Shown piece after piece: positions 50,824-60,273 of a DNA stretch of 64,000 nucleotides. The notes under the pieces were generated by a model. That model was not told the DNA's origin, did no database searches, and saw only the letters and a program-made list of their open reading frames with translations. A program made the translations under genes and the position numbers. Numbering within the stretch: position 1 is the first letter of the stretch; each line of letters starts with the position of its first letter. Source of the stretch: Chitinophagaceae bacterium (lineage in GTDB: Bacteria > Bacteroidota > Bacteroidia > Chitinophagales > Chitinophagaceae); the NCBI GenBank assembly GCA_016720775.1, contig JADKJX010000001.1:310001-374000 (forward strand), written 5' to 3'.

Positions 50824-51020
50824 ACATTTAAATCGTTGCAGATGTTTAAGAGGGTTTCATTTCGTTTCATACATTTGAGTCGTTTCAATCGTTTAATGCA
50901 TTGAAAATATCAAACATCAGGACCTGTGATCTATGCATTGCCGCATAAAGAAAAAGGTTTAAAACGTTGGACTCTCAACGTCTTAAACCTTAAACGATTT
51001 AAACCTCTTAAACGGGTCTT
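50824..51020. repeat. Word-repeat hairpin, word GTTTAA / GTTTCA
   Basis: The left part has TTTAAATCG, GTTTAAGAGG, GTTTCATTTCGTTTCAT and CGTTTCAATCGTTTAATG. The right part has GGTTTAAAACG, CTTAAACCTTAAACGATTT and AAACCTCTTAAACG. It occupies the whole gap between two minus-strand genes. Confidence 0.6.
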
Positions 51021-51640
51021 TAAAAGTTGAACGCACCCGCAAGTCCGAAGATGCTGGGCTTATTCTCATTGATCCCTTTCATGTAAGAGAGACGGATCTC
51101 AATGTTTTTATGGGCCCTTCCCACTCCTATGCGAACACCGCCGTTTGCTGCAGGACCATACGTGTTGGAAGAGTAGCTGCCGATGTAATCTCCTGTATTG
51201 GGATCGTACATGTCTGATATGAAATCACCGTGATGAAAACCAAAACCGGCGCCAACAAAATAGCCGAACTTTTTGGTATTCTCTTTTGTAGAACCACGGC
51301 CCATGTTTAAGTTAATGATTAGGGGCGCATTCACTATAAATCCCACCGAACTGTTATCATTATAATACGAGTTGCCGTATGGGTCATAAGTATATCCCGA
51401 GTTGCTGATGGCAGAGATACCAACCACCAATGGAATACCAACTGAAACAGAAAGGGCTTCTGTTTCTACAAAATTAAAACGGGGAAAATACGTAAAGCCT
51501 TCGCCAAAGCCGATATCGCTGTTGCTTCCCTGGCCGGTAGTGCTTCCTACTACCGTAATGCCGGCTCCATGCATGAATGTCTGACTGAAAGAAGTGCTTA
51601 AGAATAATACGAGCGCAATGGATAAAATGATCTTTTTCAT
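51020..51640 (-). CDS. Outer-membrane beta-barrel protein
   Basis: 206 aa. Signal peptide MKKIILSIALVLFLSTSFSQ. Alternating strand pattern with Gly/Asn/Tyr-rich turns (VGFIVNAPLIINLNMG, FGYFVGAGFGFHHGDF, AANGGVRIGVGR, IEIRLSYMKG) and a terminal Phe (AGAFNF), as in small OmpA/OmpW-like barrels of Bacteroidota. The exact family is not determined. Monocistronic. Confidence 0.75.
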   Translation of the reverse strand: MKKIILSIALVLFLSTSFSQTFMHGAGITVVGSTTGQGSNSDIGFGEGFTYFPRFNFVETEALSVSVGIPLVVGISAISNSGYTYDPYGNSYYNDNSSVGFIVNAPLIINLNMGRGSTKENTKKFGYFVGAGFGFHHGDFISDMYDPNTGDYIGSYSSNTYGPAANGGVRIGVGRAHKNIEIRLSYMKGINENKPSIFGLAGAFNF

Positions 51641-51696
51641 TGGTTGACCTGTTTAAATAGTTTCGGATAAATATTAAAATCGGGTGCAAAGATAGG

Positions 51697-51813
51697 GTGG
51701 AAATGGTTGTTAAAAAGAGTTGAATATTGTTGAAAAGTTGAAAATTGTTGAAGGCTGAACGGTTGTTGGTACCCATAAACCCTTAAACAATCTTCAACAA
51801 CTTTCAACCCTTC
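51697..51813. repeat. Word-repeat hairpin, word GTTGAA
   Basis: GGTGGAAATGGTTGTT, AGAGTTGAATATTGTTGAAAAG and AAAATTGTTGAAGG face AACAATCTTCAACAAC and TTTCAACCC. It shares its word with the repeats at 6441 and 60131. Confidence 0.65.
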
Positions 51814-51828
51814 TCTTCCCCCAAACAA

Positions 51829-51864
51829 AAAAGCTACCCGGATTATTAAGATCCGGATAGCTTT
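51829..51864 (-). terminator. Hairpin terminator on the minus strand
   Basis: On the minus strand AAAGCTATCCGGAT, loop CTTAATA, ATCCGGGTAGCTTT and a T-rich tail. Second of two hairpins after the coiled-coil gene. Confidence 0.65.
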
Positions 51865-51904
51865 CCCTGGCTTTGCGGGGATACTGTATATTATATTCGA
51901 TGAA

Positions 51905-51937
51905 AAACAATAAGGTTTCAAAAACCTTATTGTTTTA
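51905..51937 (-). terminator. Terminator of the coiled-coil membrane protein gene
   Basis: AACAATAAGGTTT / AAACCTTATTGTT perfect stem with a tiny loop and a T-rich flank, 9 bp after the stop at 51946. Confidence 0.75.
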
Positions 51938-51945
51938 TTATTATG

Positions 51946-52911
51946 TTAGCTGAATAAGCCACCTTTCTTCAGTTCACGTGTGCCCTGGCCGATGAGGAAA
52001 CCGTTTTGATAGATCATAACCTTGTAGTTACCTTGTTTGAAGGTAGATCCGGGAACAAAAGCGAACTCAACATTCTTTGCTTTTGCTGTTTCCAGGTCAA
52101 CCGGAACTTTAGCTGTGAAGGCTTTTTCTCCTTCATCACGAATGGTGAAGGTTTCTGAACCTGTATTGATCGCCTGGCCATCAGGTCCGATAACCAATAC
52201 ATAGATATCAGTTTTACCGGCCTGTGCAATGCGGTTCATTACATCAAAGCTTACTACGAATTTGTCTACACGTTTTGCGGTGGTAGAAATTTTTTCTTTA
52301 CCGTTATTCTTTACATTGATCGGTGTGATCACAATATTAGAGGCATTCAAGGTCGAAGCAACATCTACTTTCTTTTCCAGCTCTACTTTAGCCGTTGTGG
52401 TGGCGGTAAGATCCTGGTTCAGTTTTTCTTTTTCCTGTGTAAGAACAACCTTATCATTAGTCAATGTCTGGTTATCCATAGTCAGTCGTGCTACATCCTG
52501 CTCCAATGAGGAGATCTTCTCATTTAAAGAAGCGATCAGCGTTTTTGCCCTGCCCAATTCAGATGCGGTTGCATTTTTCTTGTTCAGGATACTGCGGATC
52601 TCAGCTTTTACTTTGGTTATTTCGTCGTTTCTTTCAGTCAGCTTGCCTTCTAAGCTTGTGTTTACGGTTGACATAGAGTCAAGCCTTGACAAAGAAGCGT
52701 CAAAACTATTTTGCAGCTCACTTTTCTCGGTGCTTACTTTCGCAATTTGCGATTCCTGCTGCTGAATGGTTTGTGAACTTTGCGTCTTTGCATAAATCAA
52801 GAATCCAGATACGGCAATAAGGCCTGTAGCAAGAACGCCGATAACTATATTCTTATAGCTCTTGGCCGGTGCAGCCTGTGCAGCGGGTGTTGGAAAATTT
52901 GTTTCAGTCAT
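51946..52911 (-). CDS. Single-pass membrane protein with long coiled coil
   Basis: 321 aa. A short cytoplasmic Pro/Ala-rich start is followed by a transmembrane helix (IVIGVLATGLIAVSGFLIYA, about 21-41), a coiled coil (about 45-180, many LxxLxxE heptads) and a C-terminal beta-sandwich-like domain (KFVVSFDVMNRIAQAGKTDIYVLVIGPDGQAI ... KVMIYQNGFLIGQGTRELKKG). I recall similar 'hypothetical' proteins in Chitinophagaceae but know no function. Probably periplasmic and structural or envelope-related. Confidence 0.75.
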   Translation of the reverse strand: MTETNFPTPAAQAAPAKSYKNIVIGVLATGLIAVSGFLIYAKTQSSQTIQQQESQIAKVSTEKSELQNSFDASLSRLDSMSTVNTSLEGKLTERNDEITKVKAEIRSILNKKNATASELGRAKTLIASLNEKISSLEQDVARLTMDNQTLTNDKVVLTQEKEKLNQDLTATTTAKVELEKKVDVASTLNASNIVITPINVKNNGKEKISTTAKRVDKFVVSFDVMNRIAQAGKTDIYVLVIGPDGQAINTGSETFTIRDEGEKAFTAKVPVDLETAKAKNVEFAFVPGSTFKQGNYKVMIYQNGFLIGQGTRELKKGGLFS

Positions 52912-53160
52912 AATATCAGATTTAAAAGTTTAAAATAATTTTTCTAAAGGGGTTACTTAATTAATACCAGACCCCTAAAATCCAAAACCGTGCCACAATA
53001 GTTTTTAAGCCGGGAAATCAACCTGGTAAGCAAATCTGAAGCACTTATATAAATGTTAATAAGCAGTAAGCCGGATTTGATGAATTTTATCTGATTTTTT
53101 AATAAGGGATCCTGTACACATAACAGATCGTTTTATTAAAAGGATTATCTTCCGGCAACA

Positions 53161-54840
53161 ATGAGCATTAAAAAAGAGTTTGATACCATAATTATAGGTT
53201 CCGGGGCCGGGGGATTGTCTGCAGCCCTTTGTCTTGCAAGGGCAGGCCAACGGGTAGCTATTATTGAACAGCATTATGTACCCGGCGGCTGGTGCCACAG
53301 TTTTTACATAGATGGACAGCGTTTCAGTCCCGGCGTTCACTACATAGGCGCAATGGATAAGGGCCAGTCTGCGTGTAATTTATACGAGGGACTTGGCATT
53401 GCCAATGAACTTGTTTTTTTCAGGATGAACCCCAAGGCCTATGAACATTGCTGGCTTCGAAACGAACGTATTGATATGCCCGCTGGTATTGACCAGCTGT
53501 ACGAAGCCCTTGCAAAACGTTTTCCCGCAGAAAAAAAAGGATTAAGAAAATACCTGGACCTGGTACAAAAGGTAAGCAGGGAAATACAACTGGTCTCAAC
53601 AATGAATGGCTTTTGGGATAACATTACTATTCCATACCGGACAAGACACCTGGGTAAATACGGGTTGTTCAGTTTAAAGCGGGTAATAAGCTGGCACATA
53701 AAAGATCCGTTATTAAGGGAAGTGCTGAACATACAATGTGGCGATCATGGACTGCCACCTTCCAAAGCCAGCTTTCCTTTTCATTGCGCACTCATGGACC
53801 ATTATTTTAACGGGGGGTTCTATCCAATGGGTGGTGGAGCCGCAATTGTGAAAGCCTTTACCAATGCCATTAAAAAATACGGGGGAGAAATACATACCGG
53901 GCTGGCAGTAAAAAAAATACTACTGGAACCGGGAACTAAGAAAAAGGCGATCGGTGTGGAATTACAAAACGGGGAACAGGTAATGGCCAGGCAGGTTATT
54001 TCCAACACAGACCCGGAAACAACCTTTAAAAAAATGATTGGCCACGAAAACCTGAGCAGCAAACTCATAAAGAAGCTGGATAAGACCCGGTATTCAGTCA
54101 CCTCCCTTATCTTTTTTATTACCGTAGAAATGGATCTGCGTAAAACAGTATTGGACTCAGGTAATATATGGTTCTTTCCAAACAAGGATATGGATGAACT
54201 GTATAATAACTATGCAAAGGAAGATATTTTAAAATCAGACGAACTTGATTCGCTTTTTATCAGTTGCTCTTCACTGAAAGACCCGCTGAGTTTTGACGGA
54301 AGGACACATACCATCGAAGCGGTAACGTTTATTGACTACGATTCTTTTAATGTGGGCAGGGCGATACGCAGCGAAAGCGAAGAACAATACCAGCAGGTAA
54401 AAGAACGCCTCTGCCAGAAATTAATGAATACGTTTAAACGGATACTGCCCGAAGTGCATGCAAATATTGTTCACCTTGAGTTGGGTACCCCATTAACCAA
54501 TGAACATTACATCAATGCAACCCGGGGCAATGTATATGGCACCGAAAAAGGATTCTGGCAAACGGGCCCGTTCTCTTTTACAGCTAAAAGTGAAATTGAA
54601 AACCTGTTCTTATGCGGTGCAAGTACTATGTCGCACGGCGTTTCGGGAGCCAGCTATTCGGGCGTAAAAGCAGCAGCAGAGATCCTGGGCTGCACCGAAG
54701 CCGACCTCTTGCAAAAAGATCCATCACAGGATCTGCGTGTTTATGAGGCAGAAAACAGTTCCGGATGGCCCGAATGGATAAAACAAAAACTGGCAGATAA
54801 ACAAAAGCGCTCCGAAAATAAAATGGCCAGGGTGGTATAA
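53161..54840 (+). CDS. CrtI-like FAD-dependent oxidoreductase (flexirubin/aryl-polyene locus)
   Basis: 559 aa. The N-terminus FDTIIIGSGAGGLSAALCLARAGQRVAIIEQH is a Rossmann FAD motif; YVPGGWCHSFYIDGQRFSPGVHYIG is typical of the phytoene desaturase/carotene isomerase/retinol saturase branch. The C-terminus has NLFLCGASTMSHGVSGASYSGVKAAAEIL. Homologues occur in flexirubin clusters, where they are thought to act on the polyene or its resorcinol partner; the reaction is not proven. First gene of the plus-strand pigment block, about 230 bp before the glycosyltransferase. Confidence 0.85.
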   Translation: MSIKKEFDTIIIGSGAGGLSAALCLARAGQRVAIIEQHYVPGGWCHSFYIDGQRFSPGVHYIGAMDKGQSACNLYEGLGIANELVFFRMNPKAYEHCWLRNERIDMPAGIDQLYEALAKRFPAEKKGLRKYLDLVQKVSREIQLVSTMNGFWDNITIPYRTRHLGKYGLFSLKRVISWHIKDPLLREVLNIQCGDHGLPPSKASFPFHCALMDHYFNGGFYPMGGGAAIVKAFTNAIKKYGGEIHTGLAVKKILLEPGTKKKAIGVELQNGEQVMARQVISNTDPETTFKKMIGHENLSSKLIKKLDKTRYSVTSLIFFITVEMDLRKTVLDSGNIWFFPNKDMDELYNNYAKEDILKSDELDSLFISCSSLKDPLSFDGRTHTIEAVTFIDYDSFNVGRAIRSESEEQYQQVKERLCQKLMNTFKRILPEVHANIVHLELGTPLTNEHYINATRGNVYGTEKGFWQTGPFSFTAKSEIENLFLCGASTMSHGVSGASYSGVKAAAEILGCTEADLLQKDPSQDLRVYEAENSSGWPEWIKQKLADKQKRSENKMARVV

Positions 54841-54848
54841 CCTCTAAT

Positions 54849-54983
54849 ACGCGGAGACGCAAAGAAGCCATGAAAACAAATTTACTTTTCAATTGAATTT
54901 CTCTCTGGGTATGTGTGCAGGAAGACTCACCTGGGAATACAAGCAAACAAATAAAAAAATTTGCGTCTCCGTGTCTTAGCGGT
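54849..54983. repeat. Word-repeat hairpin, GCGGAGACGCAAAG
   Basis: ACGCGGAGACGCAAAGAAGC (54849-54868) and TTTGCGTCTCCGTGTCTTAGCGGTT (54960-54983) pair across a 90-bp spacer in the gap after the oxidoreductase gene. Confidence 0.6.
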
Positions 54984-55073
54984 TCCGATAAACATCCCGG
55001 CCTTTATTCCCTTTATTGTTTTAATTTTACCGCTTCCCTGTAAGGGTTCATTTAATGCCAAACAAAAACAATA

Positions 55074-56264
55074 ATGACCGGTTCTGTTTCCCCGAAGGAG
55101 AAAGCTGATTTTTTGAGGGCCTGTGTTATTATTCCCACCTACAACAACGCTGTTACGCTGGCAGGGGTGATCAAAGACGTAAGCCAATACAGCGATCACA
55201 TCATTGTAGTGAACGATGGCTCCACCGATAATACCACGGAGATCATTCAGTCATTTCCGGCTGTGCAACCGGTTGGTTATGAAAAGAACAAGGGCAAAGG
55301 CTCGGCCCTGCGCCAGGCATTTAAATATGCTGCAGCAAAGGGATATAAATATGCCATAACCATCGATTCAGACGGACAGCATTTTGCAAAAGACCTTCCC
55401 CTGTTTTTAAATAAGATTGAAGAAAATCCAAACAGCATCATCATAGGCGCCCGTAACATGAACCAGGAATCCGTTCCCGGCGGCAGTAGTTTTGGAAATA
55501 AGTTCTCCAACTTCTGGTTCAAGGTGGAGACGGGCATCAGCAGTCCCGATACCCAATCGGGCTACCGGCTTTATCCATTGGAGCCATTGAAGAAGATGCA
55601 TTTCTTCACCCGTAAATACGAGTTTGAGATTGAAGTACTGGTAAGGTCGGCATGGAAAGGCGTTGCCGTGGAATCTGTTCCGGTAACCGTTTATTATGCA
55701 CCGAAAGAAGAAAGGATCTCTCACTTCAGGCCTTTCAAAGATTTCTTTCGCATCAGTGTTTTGAATACAGTACTTGTGCTGATCGCATTCCTGTATATAA
55801 AACCAAGAGATTTTATTAGAACCCTGTTCAATAAAAAGAAACTGGGCAAACTGCTGGATGATCATCTGTTTAATACACACCAATCCGCTCAACTGAAAGC
55901 CGCTTCAGTAGCATTCGGCATATTCATGGGAATCATTCCCATCTGGGGGTTTCAGCTGGTGGCTGCTATTTTCCTGGCGGTATTATTCAACCTGAACAAG
56001 CCGCTTGTGATCATTGCCGCAAACATCAGCATTCCGCCGATGATCCCGGTCGTCATTTTCTTAAGCTATAAAATGGGCACGTTCTGGATGGGCGACAAAG
56101 CCATGCAGATAAGTTTCAGCAAAACCATAACGCTTGATTCAATAAAACATAACCTGCTGCAATATATTTATGGCAGCATATCGCTGGCCATTGTGGCCGC
56201 CATTATTTTCGGGTTGCTCACATTTATTTTTTTAAAACTTACCGGTAAAAAACAAGCTGCTTAG
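55074..56264 (+). CDS. GT2 glycosyltransferase fused to DUF2062 membrane domain
   Basis: 396 aa. GT2 domain at residues 15-230: CVIIPTYNNAVTLAGVI, VVNDGSTDNT and the DxD-like TIDSDGQH. A C-terminal DUF2062 region with three membrane helices follows (SVAFGIFMGIIPIWGFQLVAAIFLAVLFNLNKP and others). In flexirubin and aryl-polyene clusters a GT2 protein of this type accompanies the lipid-like exporter. It may transfer a sugar to a polyprenyl or lipid carrier. It is followed by the exporter gene with a 17-bp gap. Confidence 0.87.
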   Translation: MTGSVSPKEKADFLRACVIIPTYNNAVTLAGVIKDVSQYSDHIIVVNDGSTDNTTEIIQSFPAVQPVGYEKNKGKGSALRQAFKYAAAKGYKYAITIDSDGQHFAKDLPLFLNKIEENPNSIIIGARNMNQESVPGGSSFGNKFSNFWFKVETGISSPDTQSGYRLYPLEPLKKMHFFTRKYEFEIEVLVRSAWKGVAVESVPVTVYYAPKEERISHFRPFKDFFRISVLNTVLVLIAFLYIKPRDFIRTLFNKKKLGKLLDDHLFNTHQSAQLKAASVAFGIFMGIIPIWGFQLVAAIFLAVLFNLNKPLVIIAANISIPPMIPVVIFLSYKMGTFWMGDKAMQISFSKTITLDSIKHNLLQYIYGSISLAIVAAIIFGLLTFIFLKLTGKKQAA

Positions 56265-56281
56265 CAAAGAGAGACCAGGGC

Positions 56282-59200
56282 ATGGAAAAAATATTACTTA
56301 ATATCTATAATTTTTACAGCAGGCGTAAACTTGTTCTATATACCAGTTTCATCGTTCTCTTTTTGTTAGCCGGCTGGTTTGCCATGCAGCTAAAGTTTGA
56401 AGAAGACATTTCAAAGATATTACCCAACGATAAGAAGATCGAGAAACTGAACGAGGTTTTCCAGAACTCGAAGTTCATGGATAAACTGGCCATTACGGTT
56501 TCTTTAAAAGACAGCACCGCTGCGGCAGACCCGGATAGCCTGGTCGCTTATGCAGATGATCTTGTTACCGGCATGAAGGAAAAACTTTCACCCTTCATCC
56601 GGAAAATAAACGATAAAGTAGATGATGGGTTTGCAATGGAATTGTTTGGAACCATCAGCGATCACCTGCCGGTTTACCTGGAAGACAAAGATTACAAGGC
56701 AATTGATTCACTCATCGCCCCTGCTGCAGTAAGGCAAACACTGGAGCAGGATATCCGCACACTCAGCTCACCTTCGGGCATTGCACTCAAAAGCATGATC
56801 AGCAAAGACCCGGTGGGGATCAGTTTCCTGGGAATAAAGAAACTCCAGCAACTGCAGTACGACGAGAACTTTGAACTGTATGATAATTATGTGATGACGA
56901 AAGACATGAAGAACCTCATACTCTTCATTACGCCTGCCTATCCTCCTAATAACACCGGAAAGAATGCCCTGCTCTTAAAAGGCATCGACAGCCTGATCGA
57001 CAGTAAGAATGGAAATATAACCGCAACATACTTTGGCGCCACTGCAGTTTCGGTTGGCAATGCCTTGCAATTGCGGAAAGATTCATTACTCACCCAGGGC
57101 ATCACCATTCTGTTCATCATTGTTTTCCTGGGAATTTATTTCCGTAAAAAAAGAGCACCGTTTCTTATTCTTATTCCTGTTTTATTCGGCGCCTTGTTTT
57201 CATTGGCCGCCATTTATTTTATCAAAGGAAGCATCTCGGTGATCGCATTGGGTACCGGTTCGGTGGTGCTGGGCATTGCAGTTAATTATTCATTGCATGT
57301 GTTTAATCATTATCGCCACACAAGAAGCATACAGGAAGTGATACGTGACCTTGCCATGCCCATGACCGTGGGAAGCTTTACAACCATCGGCGGTTTCCTT
57401 TGCCTGCAGTTTGTAGAATCGGAGATGCTGAAAGACCTGGGCCTGTTCGCAGCATTCAGTTTAATAGGCGCTTCTCTTTGCTCCCTGATCTTTCTTCCGC
57501 ATTTTATTGCATCAAAAAAGGAACAGGCCATACACATCAAAAAAGAATTTTCATGGATCGATAAAGCGGCTTCTTACAAGCCCGAGTATAATAAATACCT
57601 GGTGCTTATCATTCTTATACTTACCATCATTTTTTCTTTCTGGGCAGGTAAAGTGAGTTTTGAATCTGACCTGCAGAACATGAACTTCATGAGCAGCAAA
57701 CTGAAAGAGTCTGAACAGAAACTGAATAAGATAAATCAATACGCCCTGCAGTCTGTTTACATCGTTACCGAAGGAAAGACACTGGATGATGCACTGGTGA
57801 ATAACGAAAAGCTGGTAACGGAAATTGAAAAGCTGCAGGATAAGGATGTGGTGAAAAAATATTCCGGCGTTTCTTCACTCATCATTTCCGACTCATTGCA
57901 AAGAACCAGGATCGAAAAATGGGATCAATACTGGACAGCGGATAAGAAGGCGGCCTTGATGAACAACTTACTTAAAGAAGGAGCCGCATTAAAATTCAGT
58001 GCATCGGCTTTTGATAATTTTAAAACGCTGCTGGATAAAAAATACGAGCCTGTTGATAAAGATGCGATGGCCGGCGTTCGTAAAAATTTCCTGGATGATT
58101 ACATCACCGAGAAGCCGGGTAAGTCAACCGTGGTGACCCTGGTAAAAACCATCCCTCAAAAAAAACAAGAAGTTTATAAAGCATTCGAAAACGAAGAACA
58201 CGTTACGGTGCTGGATAAGCAATACCTCACCAGCCGTTTTGTAGAGATCATCAATGCTGATTTTACCAGCATTGCGCTGATGACCTCTTTGCTGGTGTTC
58301 TTTGTATTGTTATTGATGTATGGAAGAATTGAGCTCACACTCGTCTCTTTCATCCCCATGTTCATAAGCTGGGTATGGATACTCGGCATCATGGCCATGG
58401 CAGGCATACAGTTCAATATCATCAACATCATTGTGTCGGCATTGATATTTGGTTTGGGCGATGACTACAGTTTATTCATCATGGACGGGTTGCTGCAGGA
58501 GTATAAAACCGGGAAGAAGAATTTATCTTCCTTTAAATCTTCCATCATTCTATCAGCCGTTACCACCATTGCCGGCCTGGGTGTTTTAATATTTGCAAAG
58601 CACCCGGCCTTACGGTCTATTGCGTTCATTTCCATCATCGGCATTCTTTGCGTGGTGATCATGGCGCAGATACTGATCCCCTTCCTGTTCGCTGTTTTGA
58701 TAAAGAACCGGGTAAAGCGAAACCGTTTTCCCTGGACAATGTGGGGATTTATTAAATCTTCTTTTGCCTTCTCCTATTTTATAGGATGGAGCATCACCTT
58801 TACACATATTGCCTGGCTGTTCGCTTTATTCAACATCAGGGAAAAAGGTAAGTTGCTTTATCACCGGATCATTGCCCGTGTCTGTCACCGCCTGGTGTAT
58901 ATCATGATCAATGTAAAAAAGAAGATCATCAATCCGCAGCAGGAAAAATTTGAAACGCCGGCCATCATCATTGCCAATCACCAGTCATCGCTGGATATAT
59001 TGCCGCTGATCATGTTGCATCCCAAACTGATCATGTTCACCAACAACCGCATCTGGAATTCACCTTTATTTGGTAAAGTGATCCGCATGGCAGATTATTT
59101 TCCAACGGAACAAATTGAAAAAGACATTACCCTGGTGGAAGACCGGATCAGGAATGGTTACTCGGTTATCATTTTCCCGGAAGGTACAAGGGCCGAAGAC

Positions 59201-60115
59201 GGCGTGATAAAACGTTTTCATAAAGGCGCATTTTTTCTTGCCGAAAAACTGAACCTGGATATTCTGCCGATCATGATCCACGGAACGGATTACACGTTGA
59301 CCAAGCAGGACCAGCTTTTGAAAGACGGCCAACTCACGGTGAAATTCCTGCCAAGAATAAAACCCACCGATAAAAGTTTTGGAGAAGGCTATGCAGAAAG
59401 AGCAAAATCGATCGGCCGTTACTTCCGCCAGGAATTCAACCAGCTTAAAACAGAAATTGAACAACCAGGATACTTCCGGGAAAAACTGATCTATAATTAC
59501 CTGTACAAAGGCCCCATACTGGAATGGTACATGCGGATAAAAACAAGGCTTGAAAAGAATTACCAGGCTTTTCATGAACTGGTTCCGGTGCAGGGAAGGA
59601 TACTGGACATTGGTTGTGGTTACGGGTTCATGGCTTATATGCTTTCCTTTACATCTGCACAAAGAGAGATCACCGGGATAGATTATGATGAAGAGAAAAT
59701 AGATACCGCCAATCATTGTTTCAGCAAAACAGATAGCATTAATTTTGTGCACAGCGATGTGATGGGATTCTCTTTTGAAAAATACGACGCCATTATTTTA
59801 GCCGACATGTTGCATTACCTGCAGCAAAACGAGCAGCGGCAGGTAATTGAAAAATGCATACGCCATCTTAATGCCGGGGGACAGATCATTATACGGGATG
59901 GCGACACGGATAAACAGGAAGAACACAAAAAAACAAAACTCACGGAATTCTTTTCCACCAAAGTTTTGAACTTTAATAAAACAAATAAAGCCGGATTGTG
60001 TTTTTTATCAGGTAAGATGATCAGGGGGATGGCCGCAGAACACGGATTATCCTGCAGCGAAATGCCTGATTCAAAATTTACGTCTAACACGATATTTATT
60101 TTAAGGAAGGGTTAG
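56282..60115 (+). CDS. MMPL/RND exporter fused to acyltransferase and methyltransferase
   Basis: 1277 aa. About residues 1-830 form an RND/MMPL-type transporter: N-terminal helix, periplasmic loop (EEDISKILPNDKKIEKL), helices (ITILFIIVFLGIYFRKKRAPFLILIPVLFGAL), second loop and second helix bundle (GLGDDYSLFIMDG). About 890-1060 is a PlsC-like acyltransferase with HQSSLD and FPEGTRAEDG. About 1090-1277 is a class I methyltransferase (ILDIGCGYGFMAYML). It probably moves and acylates/methylates the pigment or a lipid. MMPL and acyltransferase genes are usual in aryl-polyene clusters; the three-part fusion in one chain is noteworthy. Confidence 0.87.
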   Translation: MEKILLNIYNFYSRRKLVLYTSFIVLFLLAGWFAMQLKFEEDISKILPNDKKIEKLNEVFQNSKFMDKLAITVSLKDSTAAADPDSLVAYADDLVTGMKEKLSPFIRKINDKVDDGFAMELFGTISDHLPVYLEDKDYKAIDSLIAPAAVRQTLEQDIRTLSSPSGIALKSMISKDPVGISFLGIKKLQQLQYDENFELYDNYVMTKDMKNLILFITPAYPPNNTGKNALLLKGIDSLIDSKNGNITATYFGATAVSVGNALQLRKDSLLTQGITILFIIVFLGIYFRKKRAPFLILIPVLFGALFSLAAIYFIKGSISVIALGTGSVVLGIAVNYSLHVFNHYRHTRSIQEVIRDLAMPMTVGSFTTIGGFLCLQFVESEMLKDLGLFAAFSLIGASLCSLIFLPHFIASKKEQAIHIKKEFSWIDKAASYKPEYNKYLVLIILILTIIFSFWAGKVSFESDLQNMNFMSSKLKESEQKLNKINQYALQSVYIVTEGKTLDDALVNNEKLVTEIEKLQDKDVVKKYSGVSSLIISDSLQRTRIEKWDQYWTADKKAALMNNLLKEGAALKFSASAFDNFKTLLDKKYEPVDKDAMAGVRKNFLDDYITEKPGKSTVVTLVKTIPQKKQEVYKAFENEEHVTVLDKQYLTSRFVEIINADFTSIALMTSLLVFFVLLLMYGRIELTLVSFIPMFISWVWILGIMAMAGIQFNIINIIVSALIFGLGDDYSLFIMDGLLQEYKTGKKNLSSFKSSIILSAVTTIAGLGVLIFAKHPALRSIAFISIIGILCVVIMAQILIPFLFAVLIKNRVKRNRFPWTMWGFIKSSFAFSYFIGWSITFTHIAWLFALFNIREKGKLLYHRIIARVCHRLVYIMINVKKKIINPQQEKFETPAIIIANHQSSLDILPLIMLHPKLIMFTNNRIWNSPLFGKVIRMADYFPTEQIEKDITLVEDRIRNGYSVIIFPEGTRAEDGVIKRFHKGAFFLAEKLNLDILPIMIHGTDYTLTKQDQLLKDGQLTVKFLPRIKPTDKSFGEGYAERAKSIGRYFRQEFNQLKTEIEQPGYFREKLIYNYLYKGPILEWYMRIKTRLEKNYQAFHELVPVQGRILDIGCGYGFMAYMLSFTSAQREITGIDYDEEKIDTANHCFSKTDSINFVHSDVMGFSFEKYDAIILADMLHYLQQNEQRQVIEKCIRHLNAGGQIIIRDGDTDKQEEHKKTKLTEFFSTKVLNFNKTNKAGLCFLSGKMIRGMAAEHGLSCSEMPDSKFTSNTIFILRKG

Positions 60116-60130
60116 GGGCGGAGAAGTTTA

Positions 60131-60241
60131 GTTCAATGGTGAAAATGGTTTAAAGTAGTTGAAGATTGTTTAAACCCCTCAACTATTTTCAACAACATTC
60201 AACAACATCTTCAACATTACAACAACAAAACCCTTCAACTC
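60131..60241. repeat. Word-repeat hairpin, word GTTGAA / GTTTAA, running into the next gene's 5' end
   Basis: GTTTAGTTCAATGG, GTTTAAAGTAGTTGAAG and TTGTTTAAAC face CTCAACTATTTTCAACAACATTCAAC and further copies. The open frame of the next gene runs into it, so the annotated start must be downstream. Confidence 0.65.
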
Positions 60242-60273
60242 AATTAAAAGGTTGTGACATAAAAAGCAATAAA

